Below, one piece after another: positions 35,449-46,919 of a DNA stretch of 64,000 nucleotides. Below the pieces are notes generated by a model, which saw only the letters and a list, made by a program, of their open reading frames with translations, made no database searches and had not been told where the DNA came from. The stretch spans positions 434,001-498,000 of the forward strand of contig RDEW01000033.1 of NCBI GenBank assembly GCA_011109175.1, read 5' to 3'. Numbering within the stretch: the stretch's first letter is position 1; the number at the start of each line of letters is the position of its first letter. The translations under genes were made by a program, and so were the position numbers. Source of the DNA: Dicyema japonicum. Lineage: Eukaryota; Dicyemida; Rhombozoa; Dicyemidae.

Positions 35449-36528
35449 TTAACCAAGATTACTATAGTAATCCGAAATAAATTCCCTTAATTTCCACAAT
35501 CCATGAATAATAACAAGCTGTAAACAGCATTCTATAATAAATGATCCGAATCCTCTATAAAATCCAGAAAATCCCTCCACTCTGAGTATTGATGTGTAGC
35601 AATCTCTCAGTCCTTCATATTTGTTCCCAATCACCATAACTCCGAGTCCACTAGCATCATCTATTATAGAGCGAGTCCCCTGAAGCACTAATCGTGCAAC
35701 AACTGTCCTCAAAGGGTACAAAAAACAGGATGAAACTGAACTACAGGTGGCAGCTATATTATAGTTTCTAATGTTGTCGTCCACAGTCCTCATAAATTCA
35801 TCATTCTACATAACCACATGCAGCAAACCGAGTCAGATTCTTTGGGTTTAAAGTAGAAGTGTTGGAGTAAATAATATATTGCATTAGTAATTACATCATC
35901 AATAAGACAAAGGGGGACTAGCATATACATTGGGATGACTGAGGAAGACTGGCCTACACCAAAAAGTCTGTTAATGCTGAGAATAAAAGTCTCTGTAACT
36001 CCAGGGGTTATACTGGCTAGTGAACTCTAAACTGTAATTTTACAATGAGTATTACTCTGACTGATGTTATTATTGAGGTTATGTGGAGAGGAATCACCAA
36101 TAGAGATGAGAGTCTTGTATTATTATAATAAATACATCTTATAAATATAAGAATCAATCTTTTTGGAAAATAAAACATCCCTATGTGTTAACCAAACTAA
36201 TACCCACAGCCATACTCTTGAAGAGTTATTTCAGAGAAATACTTGACTGCCTGAGTGAGAAGAGTGCAATGAAATCCCTTCCAGAGACAGTAGATGCTCT
36301 ATAATGAATTATGATAACACCTGGGATGATATTATATTGTAAAAGACAGGAATTACAGAAAATGGAGTTGTATGAAATGTGTATATAGATGAATTAACCT
36401 GGAATGCGGTTATGAAAGTACCTGTGCTTGTCTACAAATGACTGTGAATGGATGAGACACAGACATCTGTGCGAGAGTGCTTTTTTAAATCACTTAAATT
36501 AATACCAAAACAAATTTCCATCAGCCAT
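35449..36528 (-). CDS. slc25a46: SLC25A46, outer-membrane mitochondrial carrier-family protein
   Basis: Seven exons: 36506-36528, 36422-36479, 36321-36398, 36208-36298, 36056-36180, 35829-36026 and 35449-35805. Six GT-AG introns of 26, 23, 22, 27, 29 and 23 bp. The spliced frame is 930 nt (309 residues), open throughout from MADGNLFCTLAQ to the stop. Landmarks are SHPFTVICRQAQVN, TTPFSVIPVF, YCLWKGFHCTLL, the carrier repeat FLYPLRTVVARLVLQGTR, and YEGLRDCYTSILRVEGFSGF plus YRGFGSF. This order matches vertebrate SLC25A46 (about 418 residues); the difference is the missing disordered N-terminus of about 100 residues. The family sits in the mitochondrial outer membrane and acts in fission, cristae upkeep and lipid traffic at ER contacts. 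It is well separated from neighbours and flanked by transposons. Confidence 0.95.
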
Positions 36529-36539
36529 GCAAATATTTA

Positions 36540-36890
36540 AATTATTATTTTTATTATTTTTATTTATTTTGGATTTATACATAGTTTTTTTAAATCAGAG
36601 AAAGTGTTAACCTAAAAAATAAAAAAGAGAAAAATGTTAGCGTCTCTCACGATTAGCTGTAAGTTTGAATTCCAACACAGCTATTGTAGGATTGTCATTT
36701 CTTTCAACAATGTGATTAATTTAACTTAGTAGATAGCTTGTCGGCATCTTATAAGGAAGGGTTTTCACAATAGCTGATATGAATGGATCTCACTTTGACC
36801 GTGAGTACTGGATATACCTTAATTATGTATGTCAACTCTTAACCTCTTTCCTGTAATTCAGGGGTATCAGAACCAGAAATTGCATCAATG
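36540..36890. other. Upstream region of slc25a46, no gene seen
   Basis: AT-rich with runs of A and T and no coding sequence. It must contain the slc25a46 promoter on the minus strand; no specific element could be named. Confidence 0.35.
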
Positions 36891-36896
36891 ATAATT

Positions 36897-37145
36897 AGGG
36901 CGATTTTTTCAATAAAGTCAAAAATTGATATGTTCTTTAAAATTGCTTAAAACTTATTAAAATGTAGTTTTTAGTCCAAAATATTATATTAATCAAAAGT
37001 TATAAAGTCAAAAAAAAGTCAAAATTTTGGGTAGTGTCAAAAAAGGTCAAAATTTAATTTTTTAAGTCAATAAAGTCAAAATTTTTATCAATTTTGATTT
37101 TTCATTTTTTTAAAATTTCGAGTTTTTAAATAAAATACTAGCGTG
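36897..37145. repeat. DNA-transposon end with GTCAAA repeat array
   Basis: Starts 'tagggcgattttttcaataa' and then carries about nine copies of (A)GTCAAA, several as 'aaaaaaggtcaaaat'. The mirror arrangement ends at 45267 ('aagtcaaaaaatcgccctac'). The shared end TAGGGCGATTTTTT and the reiterated internal motif suggest a nonautonomous element with subterminal binding sites. Confidence 0.6.
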
Positions 37146-37199
37146 GGATCAATTATCATCATTCACTATGTTGCCGCGTTCAACCAATAATGACATTGA

Positions 37200-39745
37200 A
37201 AAGATTTACTCTATTTTAGAAAATATCCAGACGAATTTTCTATCAACTCACAAGGAAATCTTTTTTGGAATTTATGTTACTTGTGAAGAATGCCAAGGTT
37301 GATGTCTTGGTAGCCACCGAGACGAAAATTAAACACGGAAAATATTATTTTTTGTAGGAATTGGTGGACATCTCGTGGAAGGATGGAGCAGTGGTTGGGA
37401 CTGGGACTTCGATTTTTTTCCTTAAAGAATTGCAAACACGAAACGATTCTATTTTATTGGTCGCCCATTCGGAATTCGTGTCCGTCGATGTACAATGTGG
37501 AGGGACATGGATAAGTGTGGGAAGATTATACTCTAAGGACTTGGCCCGATCTTCTGCGAAATTATTGAGTTCTTCAAAAGAAACCCGATGTCGATCTTGG
37601 TAGGAGATCTGAATGCTAAGAATACGAGTTACGGATGTTGCAAAAACAACGCAGATGGGCGACTTTTAGCAGATCTGGTTAACGAAATTGAAGTATTGAC
37701 GTCTGAGGAACCTAATCATTTTTCACACTATGACGGTAATATGCTGGGATTGGTCCTAGTATCTCCACAACTTCTAGATCATGTGGACAGACCAAGAATA
37801 CTTTTGGATATAGGGAGTGATCAGATCCCACAGGAAGTGATTATAAACCTGGAGCGAATTTTGTTGAAGATATTTTCATAAAATATGATACCTCGTCGAT
37901 AGACTGGGGACATCATCGTTGTTACTTGTCGAAGACCTTACAAAGGAGTACTAGTTCTTTTTCTACACCTGAGGAGCTGGACTTTTTTAACTGAGAACTA
38001 TCTAATATTATGCTGGTGTATCTGCGATTGTATTGAAAGAAGGTCTATTCATAGAGTTTTCAAACAACAAACAGTCCTGCCCACCTATGATACGGAATCT
38101 TATTCGCGAGAGGAACAGTGTGAAGGCTAAGCGTTGTGTGGATTTGTGGGACAGGACAACTCCGAAAAGCAAAATTTCTGATTCAAAAATTACTGGAAAG
38201 AGTTTGGAAAGTTGTTGCGGGGGATAAATTGAAAAATGCAGTCTCAAAAGGTAACTGGAAAAACCCATGTTTCTGGAAAATGTACAGAATGCTTACTAAT
38301 GGAAATTTAAAGGCAAAGAGTATTGTGCTGGCCGATCATGAGGGAAGGACAATCCCTCTGGAAAGAGTACCTTCGTGTGTTCAGGAAGCAGCTCGAGGAT
38401 ATACAGGGAGTTGATCCTCTTAGCATTATACCTGAGAAGTTTTCAGAGGAGATATCTAATTTTATAAATTACTCTGTGGGCGAGCTGGAAAGCCTGGGAG
38501 AGGATATCACTCTGGTAGAAGTTAGAACTGCTATACGCAAGTGCAAGAACAAGTCTCCTGGATTCGACAGCATTCCCATGATTATGTTTAAAGAAGGGTC
38601 CGATGAACTACTATTTGTTCTACAAAAAATGCATAACTCGAGTTTTAAGTTCGGACAAGTTCCTCCGCTATGGAAGCGCTCTATTGTGAAGATGATCCTC
38701 AAACCTGGAAAGTCGAGGAAGGCTCCTTTTAGTTATAGACCGATAAGCCTTATATGTTCTACATCAAAGATTAGGGAACGGATTGTATTCAAGAGATTGA
38801 ATCGGCATATAGAAAAGAGTAATTTTCCAAGACCTTTCCAATGGGGTTTTCGTCGGGGAAGATCGTGCGGAAATTGTATTTACTCACTAAATTACGAAAT
38901 TACAAATGCATTTAAGAAGAAAAGTCAGTTAAGCCTTGTTTGCCTTGACATCTCGAAGGAGTTCGACAGTATATGGCCTTACGATCAAAAATATCCAAAC
39001 AAATGTTCTTATGGTTGAAAGACTATTTGACTGGGAGGATATCTCATGTGGTAGTCGGTGGAAGATATTCTGATGGTACATCGTTTAAGAGGGGAGTGCC
39101 GCAGATATCTATTTTAAGCCCCCTGTTATTCAACGTATTTAAGAAGATTTTCCGTCACCGCTAGACGTCAGGACCGAGCTGATAATATACGCTGATGACA
39201 TTTTAATCTTGGATTCGTCTTTGAGTAAATACCTTTCAGAGCGGCGACTAGAAGTTTTTTAACAAAGTACAGGATTGGTGTGATCGGAGAGCCCTGAGAT
39301 TCTCCATGGAAAAGTCCAGTTATTCACGGGTAAGCAGGCTGAATAGGCATCACGAAGAGCCTTACACTCTTCACATCCCGAGAGTTTCGTCGCTGAAATA
39401 CCTTGGAATTGTAGTTGATGGGAAAGGATCATATCTGAAGGACATCGAAGAGCAGAGAAAGAAGGCTGTGCAAGCATTGTTCTTCACTAGAAGCCTAAAG
39501 TTGGATGGTGATACCATGCTTTTTGTTTTTCGGAATGTGATACTTATGGATGGTTTTACAGCCCCTCGAGGAGAGGATCCTCGCTAGAATTGAGAAAACA
39601 AGGCGATCGGCGAACAAACTATCCCTTGGGAAGAAATTGTACGAAGGCCTGACTGAGGAAGAGAACAAACTTGTCAGGCCAGTCAGGGAAGATATTCAAA
39701 TCAGGATGTGTAACTTCCAAGACCAGCAGATAAATTCATAAATAT
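37200..39745 (+). mobile_element. LINE-D copy 1: endonuclease and RT, broken
   Basis: Endonuclease pieces EVFLELMLLVKNAKVDVLVA and VGDLNAKNTSYGCCKNNADG (37590-37650). RT pieces KCKNKSPGFDSIPMIMFKEG, KMILKPGKSRKAPFSYRPIS, FQWGFRRGRSC, VCLDISKEFDSIW (38540-38980), then GVPQISILSPLLFNVF (PQG has become PQI) and IIYADDILILDSS at about 39180-39220, then a C-terminal part to 39741. At least six breaks. A second copy is at 56.5-57.6 kb. Confidence 0.85.
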
Positions 39746-40262
39746 TCAACATGTGCTCTATAAAATGTTTATCTCTATGATAATAATGGGCTTTGTCAAA
39801 AATATTATAGAATATCAATCCATAGTGAAGTAACTCTCTCTAATTTATTTAGAGACTAGATACTTTCTAGAGAAGCCAACAGCGCATACTGACTGGAATC
39901 TTCTGGCCGAGAAAAATCTCAAACAAAAACTATATGCTCTATGTAAATCTACACAAATTAGCATAGACGTTATTCTATCGAGTGGAACTACTTGGACTTA
40001 TTCTTTGACTGGACCCGACTACGCCGTGTAACAGAATAATGGAAGAATATTTTTACTGCGCCGGAAGTCATGGATTTCGAGGCAGACCAAGAAATACACT
40101 TCCAATATGCTTAATAGATGATTACGAAACAATCGGTCGTAAATTGGTGACAGCAGAGTCTGAAATGCGAACTATTGCGGAGTCTATCCATAGAAATAGC
40201 GATTCGGGGATTCGTATATTGCAGCAAGAATGTCTGCATAAAACGGAAAATTATTGAAAAAA
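39746..40262 (+). mobile_element. LINE-R 3' fragment
   Basis: MEEYFYCAGSHGFRGRPRNT and LPICLIDDYETIGRKLVTAE at 40039-40160 match the C-terminus of the intact LINE-R (VVMEEYFDTSGEKFRGRPRI). The upstream part is decayed. Confidence 0.75.
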
Positions 40263-41015
40263 TTGTCATAGAGTGCACAATTTGCAAGTTTTCTATTAAC
40301 GTAAAGCAGAAAATTAATCTATTTAATAGGTCTCCGATTCTAAATATTTGTGACTGCTTATGTTTCAGGTATTTATTGTATAAAGTATGATAGAAAACTT
40401 AGATTCAGATCATTTGGTCTTAATTTTTCTATTCAAATCTAAATTCAGCCTATTTTAAGCGGATGAACAAAAGAATGAACGTTCATCAATCAAAATATGA
40501 TTTTTCTATTGGAAATGAGGTACTTTTAGTAAATAAATTTAGATGCGAGTTTTAAAGGATTATGGGACTAATCCATCGCTAAGGTTGAGCAGATTTGAAT
40601 CTACATATGAAGAGCCAAATAAAATTACTCAAATTTTGTCAAACAATCGAATAGAGGTTTATTTAATTTTGTTATTACAGATTAAGGCACATTCGTGAGA
40701 ATTGAAAATAGTCAACATGGGTCGAGTCAAGAAAATATAGACTTAAAAAAATAAATTCTTTGATTAGAAACAAATTAATATTGACTGACAGATGACATGT
40801 CAATTGACAGGTGAAATGTAACCAGCACAGGATGGGTAACCCGTGCGGGACGCGACATAATATCATAATATGCCCAACACTAATTATATTTGTAGCAAAA
40901 TTGATTATCACATATCATAAACACAACAATTTAATCCTATTATTTGTTAAGCCTACTAGTTCTGATATAAGCTATATTTTTTTAAGAAAAATCAATTTAT
41001 TACGGAAAAAAGTAA
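40263..41015. other. Intergenic, no gene seen
   Basis: AT-rich; no coding sequence or recognised repeat. Confidence 0.35.
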
Positions 41016-41019
41016 GCAA

Positions 41020-41460
41020 ATGGACATATAGTTGTCGCCCTAACTGCATGGCTATTCCCTCTCAGGATGGCGAACGAGATTAGCTCAAATAACCATCAGC
41101 GCTCATTGGGGTTTTCTGATCGTGTAGATATCCGATCTTCTAGAAGACTCAAGAATTCCATCGTCGCAGATGCAAAGGAACCAGACGTCTCACCGACGAA
41201 TGGAACGAACAATTCTATATTACAATCCCGGAACCATCTGGGTTTTGGTTGACACTTATACATTAATCAATATTGATTAAATAAAATTATTCCAATGACC
41301 AAGGGTAAAAAAGGACGAAAGCTGAAAACTGGAGATGATCTGGATACGCTCGGAATAACTGCCTGTAACCGCGGAGCATAGAGGAAGTTAGTCAAGAGAA
41401 TTGTGGAAGATAAAATAACCTGAAGAAAAATACGGCACAAGCGGAACCTTAATTAAATAA
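41020..41460 (+). mobile_element. Fragment sharing the leader of the nuclease-like cassette
   Basis: 'gcatggctattccctctcag' and about 60 following bases resemble 19505-19580 upstream of the 19.5-kb cassette. It decays before any nuclease motif. A short reading MTKGKKGRKLKTG at 41295 is of unknown origin. Confidence 0.4.
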
Positions 41461-41773
41461 ATTACATTTTTGGTTCTTCGAAAGTGCTATTAATAATAAT
41501 AGACCAAGGGTAAAACCAAACAAACTATCTCCTTGATCCTGACACGTTCCATCGAATCCAGAACTAGTCTCCAGGTAAAGAAATTTTTTTCTCGTAGAAA
41601 GAATAGTTTGATTTTTTGAATTCTGAGCAGGCATTTAGTGAGGTGGATCCAATGATCCTATCAGTAAATTATTTTGTTTGATAAAATAAGAAAAATTATA
41701 TTTGTTTGATAAAATATAAAATCTAATTATAAATTTAAATTGAATTAATATTATCCAAATAGAATTAGCATTT

Positions 41774-43068
41774 ATGGAAAATAGGAACTCATTTGATGTA
41801 GTTAAGACGACTCAGAAAGTAGATGAGAATGGTAATATACGGAATTCTGATATTTTTAATGAGAAGGAATATTATATTTTCGGTATTTAGTATTTTAATT
41901 TAGAATCTCAATCTATAAATAAGGTTCCTTAGTTCATATCAATCATAGAGTATTTTCCAGAAAAAAGTTAAAGAGGATAATTTGAGTTGTTAATTATTTG
42001 TAGTTTAGAAAACTGGAGTTTACCTGAAATGTCGTCCAACTCTGACTTTTCAGGATCAGAAGTGATTTTGTCGCAAATATTTCGAGAATATACCCTTCCT
42101 CTCTACCCTTTCAGTCCATTACTAAAAATTATACTAAACTTTATTGATGGAAGGGAAAACTCATTTGTTTATAATGCTGATTTGATTGAACGATTGAATA
42201 ACTTTAAAAGAGTAATATCTAACATACATCCATTCAACATCTGTTTGGAGATTAAATCTTTAAATAAGTACGCTAAATTTATGGATACTAATAAATGTTC
42301 TATTTGGTACTCAAAAAAACTCAAAAGTATTCAAATTGTAATTCCAATATATAATACAATAGTTGTCAGAGTACAAGTTTGTTGTGGTAGACCCATTCAG
42401 ACCACTTTGTGAGGCTCACGAAATCACTGTTAATGCACTACCTAACATTAAATTTGGTGTGGAGATATCAACAAATACTGTAACTTCCTTCAGAACTCTC
42501 ATTTCCTCCAAAACAGTTGTATCTAGTTGGGTCTACCTTTTATCCCCAATTGATGTATTCTCTGCAGAATTTGGAATCTTATGTTGTTTCAGATATTAAC
42601 GATATTCTGATTTTGTCAAATTTAAAGGGATTTAAGAAAATCCTAGTCATTGGAACAGCAAATGGGCAGTCATACGATTGGATGATTAAAATGATTCAAT
42701 ACTACGTCTTCAAAAGCATTAATAATAAAGACAAACTCACAAAGTATTCCATTCTGCACGAGACTTCCCGTGATATCTGCATCATAATTGGAGAAATTCT
42801 TAAATCTGGAAAAATTGATAAAAGACACTTTAAAGTCCATATGGAAGCACTAAACCTGGTAATTTTAGTGTCATATTATTTTTCAACTGAAAACAAGGAA
42901 TCATTTCAAAAGTATAAACTAGAGACATTATATAATAATGTTATGTGTCACACATTAGCAACAGAATTAGATTTTATTGGATTGATTTTACAAAATAGAG
43001 AAATTGATATGGAAATATTATACATTAATGTTGAATTAATTTTATGCATTTCATCATTCTGTCTTTAA
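41774..43068 (+). CDS. Unidentified intact multi-exon protein, about 387 residues
   Basis: Exons 41774-41882, 41904-41923, 41949-41985, 42009-42337, 42363-42479 and 42517-43068 give one open frame of 388 codons. Introns are 21, 25, 23 and 25 bp GT-AG, with a fifth at 42480-42516 (37 bp; a 51-bp alternative starts at 42514). The frame is kept at each splice, which argues for a real host gene. The protein has an acidic, polar N-terminus (MENRNSFDVVKTTQKVDENG). A middle follows with LPLYPFSPLLKIILNFIDGR and EYKFVVVDPFRPLCEAHEIT. The second half is helical and ends with several hydrophobic stretches (ALNLVILVSYYFS, LELIL-like). No signal peptide or catalytic motif was recognised. A SINE begins 13 bp after the stop codon. 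Confidence 0.65.
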
Positions 43069-43080
43069 TTATTATGTTAT

Positions 43081-43416
43081 TTAGACACTGAAGTGGTTAG
43101 GTGTCGGGCTTAAGTGGCTTAGGCTACGGGTTCAAATCTCGCTGCTGTTCACCTGGTGGAAGGTTCCACGCATCTACGGTGCTAAAAAGGCTTTGACGAG
43201 TGACGCCGTCATCAGTGAATCTCACTGCGGAACTGGATTGTCTAGAAAGGACCCACACACAAGAAAAAGAAAAAAAAAGTGAAGATCATTCCTTGGTTCT
43301 ACGATTAGTTAAAATTAACTGTTCTTTACTTAAATAAAGTGTGTGTCCTGCCTATGCGGAGCTAATACCACGGCTCCGTGAAAAAGGCTGTTATTATTAT
43401 ATTATTAGACACTGAA
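43081..43416 (+). mobile_element. SINE-A, full-length copy with tRNA-like head and target duplication
   Basis: Body 43093-43404 between direct repeats 'ttagacactgaa' (43081-43092 and 43405-43416). The head resembles a tRNA gene: A-box-like 'agtggttaggtgtcgg' and B box 'gggttcaaatctc' about 30 bp later. The middle 'gaaggttccacgcatcta' is shared with 10362. The tail 'cctgcctatgcggagcta', 'ctccgtgaaaaaggctg' and (TTA)n equals the 3' end of LINE-R at 46000-45950. Confidence 0.88.
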
Positions 43417-44216
43417 CTACAAGTTAATGAGGCTGGGGTTAATGCACTAACTAGCGCCTCCAGAGCCCTGTATGAGACTGGATTCAGGAATGCGAATGTT
43501 AAAAATATTATTCTCCAAGGACCACTGGGTTGTATATGCACTCAACCCTCACGTTGGCCACATTCTTTAATACGAATCGGAAAAAATTTAATTGACACAT
43601 GTCTTCCAATTTTTCTCGTGGACCCTATACTCGGCATATTTTTAATAAAAAACTAAAATTGTTAATTATGCACGCTTCATGTGGTTCGCCGTTTCTGGTG
43701 GCGCAAGTTGTGGAATTTACTTCGCAATTAAAAAAGACCGATTATCCTTTCCAATCCAAGATGATTGTCCTTTCCTGGACGGCCCTCCTATTTGCCTGCC
43801 TCACCAAACTTGATCGAAACCCTGCTGATGCTCTCCGGAGATATAAACCCAAATCCCGGTCCACCAAAAGCCCTTGTCCTCTTACGACTAAACATTAACA
43901 GAATTAGAGGGAAAGTCTAGGAGCTCAGAGACCTGAAAAACAGGAAATAGAAATTTACCTACTACAAGAAACAAGACTGTCTTCCTCCACACCCTCCCCA
44001 GTCTTCCCAGGCTACAAGATTATGCGACGTGACAGCCCTCCTTCTGGCCGCTGAGGTAGTCATCACACTTATCAAATCCCTTTCACATAAAGAGCACACT
44101 TCTACTTCCCCCATCCCGTTGAATACATCACAATTTCAATTTCAACCAACATTTGATACCTCACTGTATTGAACATCTATGCACGACTTAATCCTGGCAA
44201 CAAGAGACCAGTGTGT
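43417..44216 (+). mobile_element. LINE-J debris: a 3' end, then an endonuclease start
   Basis: 'agttaatgaggctggggtta' at 43422 resembles the LINE-J 3' end at 17592. From about 43780 an endonuclease start appears: LRLNINRIRGKVxELRDLK, LLQETRLSSSTPSPVFPGYK (other frame, 43955-44020). It then decays. Confidence 0.55.
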
Positions 44217-44925
44217 CTACACAGCGAGTACCCATTTACAAGAATTACTGGACAACCGAACGGCTGGCTTATAGAAATTGATTTTATTTTTGATTAATTC
44301 AATAAAATCTGATACTACATTAGGGTCAAAATTCAAAGTTGCAGATTTTCCATGCATATTTCGTAACTTCAAACCATTCCTCTTTAACAAGCCACCCATT
44401 GCTTCCTTTGAAATCAGTGATCCCTCGTTTTGATGGAAATGTTTTTAGTTTCTCAGTAATAATTTCCGCGTTCAAAATGGCTCCTTTAACATCCATTGAA
44501 TTAACCCAAGAAATCGTATCATAATCGATTTCACTAAACTTTAAATATTCTTTGCGAGAAATGTCAGATCGTAAGATATTCAACATAATTTCAGATCCTC
44601 TTTTACTTCTCAGATTATTAATAGATCTACGAGAAATAGGTGCATTATATTTTTGGAAAAAATTTATGAAATTTTTATCCAATTCAATATTCGATTCAAT
44701 AAACTTTAAAATGGCAATTTTTGTTTGTTTTTTAATCGTGTACAGTTACGTTTCATGAAAACAACAATAAACAATAACAACGTGATAATAAGTTAATTAA
44801 AATTAAGAGCATTAAAAAATCTGGCGGATTCGAGAAATTTTGTTAGAAAAAATGGCGGATTAGAGAATTTATTAATTATAATTGGCAAATTCGAGAAATG
44901 GCGGATTCGAGAGACTTTAGTGTAT
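44217..44925 (-). mobile_element. pogo/Tigger transposase remnant 2 with terminal repeats
   Basis: The minus strand encodes RRSINNLRSKRGSEIMLNIL, SWVNSMDVKGAILNAEII, ITDFKGSNGWLVK and RNGLKLRNMHGKSATLNF, the CENP-B-type DNA-binding region of pogo/Tigger. The outer end is 'tacactaaagtctctcga' at about 44925, starting with the TA target. Between end and ORF the unit GGCGGATTCGAGA appears four times on the plus strand (44823, 44854, 44883, 44899). Confidence 0.75.
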
Positions 44926-45130
44926 ATGGAATCTAAATTTTCTGTTAATAAGTTTTCTCTATTAAAAATGGAAAAACAACATATTTCTCCATGCATATGC
45001 GCCTATTTGAAAAATTATCCTCCATGTTTATTCAGAAAGATTTTTATTATAAATTATTATCTAAAGACCGAATTTTTACCTGAAAACGTTTTTAATTACA
45101 TTATTCTATATTTTAATAAAGTTTAGATTA
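44926..45130. other. Spacer with a chance ORF
   Basis: A 68-codon plus-strand ORF (44920-45126) has no recognisable features. AT-rich. Confidence 0.25.
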
Positions 45131-45267
45131 GTTTTTTTTCATATTAAAAAAAAATTTCTAGATAAATTTTTCAAAGTCAAAAAAGGTCAAAATTTTGAAT
45201 TTTTAAAGTCAATAAAGTCAATTTTAGGTCAAATTTCGTAGTTATAAAGTCAAAAAATCGCCCTACT
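45131..45267. repeat. DNA-transposon end with GTCAAA array (opposite orientation)
   Basis: Seven or so GTCAAA-type units lead to the end 'caaaaaatcgcccta', the inverse of the end at 36897. Same family as 36897-37145. Confidence 0.55.
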
Positions 45268-45559
45268 TATCACTGAGGTAGACAAAATTCAACCAAAACT
45301 CGCAGATAAGTCAGAATTTCTTTCAAAGGTCAAATAGTGGCAGTTTCATTGAAAGAGTCGAAACTTATACTAACCGACACTACAACTGATCTTCCCAGAT
45401 CTTCCGGTCGTATTATTATTGAAACCAATCAAATAGAAAATTTGTGATTTGCTCATGGTCCTTTCTGCTTATTCTAGACACTTCTAGAAAATGACTTAAC
45501 ATAAATAGGAGTCTTCTAACGACATGGGCTATATTTTGCATTAAACTATTAACTATGGC

Positions 45560-45935
45560 CATCGCAGATCAAGATCACGATTACTTCGAAACTGAGTTCC
45601 TCAGGATTCCTTGCTTTTCCGGCACTTTAAAGTTATTTCTTCACGAATTATCAACAGAAGGAGACAAAGACCCCTTGTACTATCCTACACGGATTGTTTA
45701 ATTTTCACAGTACGCAACCATTCGACGTTAGTCGTAAATTAATGATAAGACAAAAAATACGATTACTCTTGTTGAAATTCGGATCACTTCGCAAAACTGC
45801 TTCAATCAGGTCTAGGTAGAAAAGTTCCACGAGCATGACCTACTGGCGAACGAACCTGAGATAATCCATCGCGCAAAGGTGAAAATAATCCTTTGGTCAT
45901 TTGGAATGGAATTGTCTTCAGATTCACGTGAACAC
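45560..45935 (+). mobile_element. Lone 'LIEVGITSQ' nuclease-like cassette, copy 2
   Basis: DKTKNTITLVEIRITSQN, VEKFHEHDLLANEPE and KVKIILWSFGMELSSD at 45745-45920 match the cassette at 19.74-19.95 kb, with one in-frame stop. No RT nearby in this orientation. Confidence 0.55.
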
Positions 45936-45944
45936 GCCTATACA

Positions 45945-46756
45945 GGCCAGTTTCTCGTCGGTTCTTTATTATTATTAGCACTTTCACGAGAGCCATAATA
46001 TTTATAGCCCGCATGTGCAGCAAAAAATATAAGAGAATTAGGTAGCTTTTTCCAGGCTTTTCTGTTCTTAGCTAGATCCCTCAGTGTGTTCAGAACGTCG
46101 CCTGATACCAATGTATTCTTTACGGCTTTCAGATCGTTTTGTAAAACGACCGGGAGGGTTGTTCTCGGTCTTCCACGAAAGCGTTTTACATTGGAGGAGT
46201 AGTAATCTTCCATTGCTATATTCGGGGATATCTAGTCCAACCTCAGGACGCGTCAAAAAAGTCTCCAGCGAGAGCTAATTATCTCTAGACTTAATGGTGT
46301 ACAGTCACATTATTGTACAGTCCTTTCCACGAGATCTTGGATGACCAAGACATTCCAGTTATGTTTCTTAGATGATTCCTGTGAAACGAGTCTAGCCTCT
46401 CCACTTTCTCTTTTGAGGTGCCCCGTCCCAGAGTTGTATAGAAAAATTGGTTTGATAAAGGTGTCGTATAACATTATTCTTTGTTGTATGTTATTTCCAT
46501 TCCGTTTTAGCCATAGGTTTTTCAGCCTGTGTAATGCCGCGTTTGCCATGGTCGTCGATTCTTTGTCGGAGAATATAGAAAACAATGTCTTATTTTCTAT
46601 AAAGGAAACTCGTTTTTCATTACAATTTGATGAATCCACACATTTCAGGAATTGAAATTTTTGTTGGCATATATACGATTTGTCTATTTTGGGATAATTA
46701 CAATACTTGTTCTGTAAGCCTCCTTTAACTACTACTCGAGCAATTGACATGTCCAC
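45945..46756 (-). mobile_element. LINE-R 3' part
   Basis: The minus strand gives the thumb and C-terminus of LINE-R: LYDTFIKPIFLYNSGTGHLK (46490-46430), EDYYSSNVKRFRGRPRTTLP (46210-46150) and LRDLAKNRKAWKKL. It ends with 'gctataaatattatggctct', 'cgtgaaagtgc' and (TAA)n. That tail is the one carried by SINE-A. Confidence 0.82.
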
Positions 46757-46919
46757 GATATTGAATGATTATTTCAATAATATTTTATTTTCCAATTGTA
46801 TGGTATAGCCTTGTCTATGTCTGGTCATCTTAATGGACTTGTTTCATTAGTAAATCTAAAAATAATGAGATAGTATCATCACATTGTTTTTTGCACCAGA
46901 AATATGAAAAACAATAAAC

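Noticed and set aside
43093-43160. A genuine tRNA gene
   Set aside because: A-box-like and B-box sequences are present, but no cloverleaf with paired acceptor arms could be formed. Flanking target duplications and the LINE tail show it is a SINE.
45802-46023. 73-codon minus-strand ORF
   Set aside because: Spans the LINE-R tail and the antisense of a nuclease-like cassette; not a gene.
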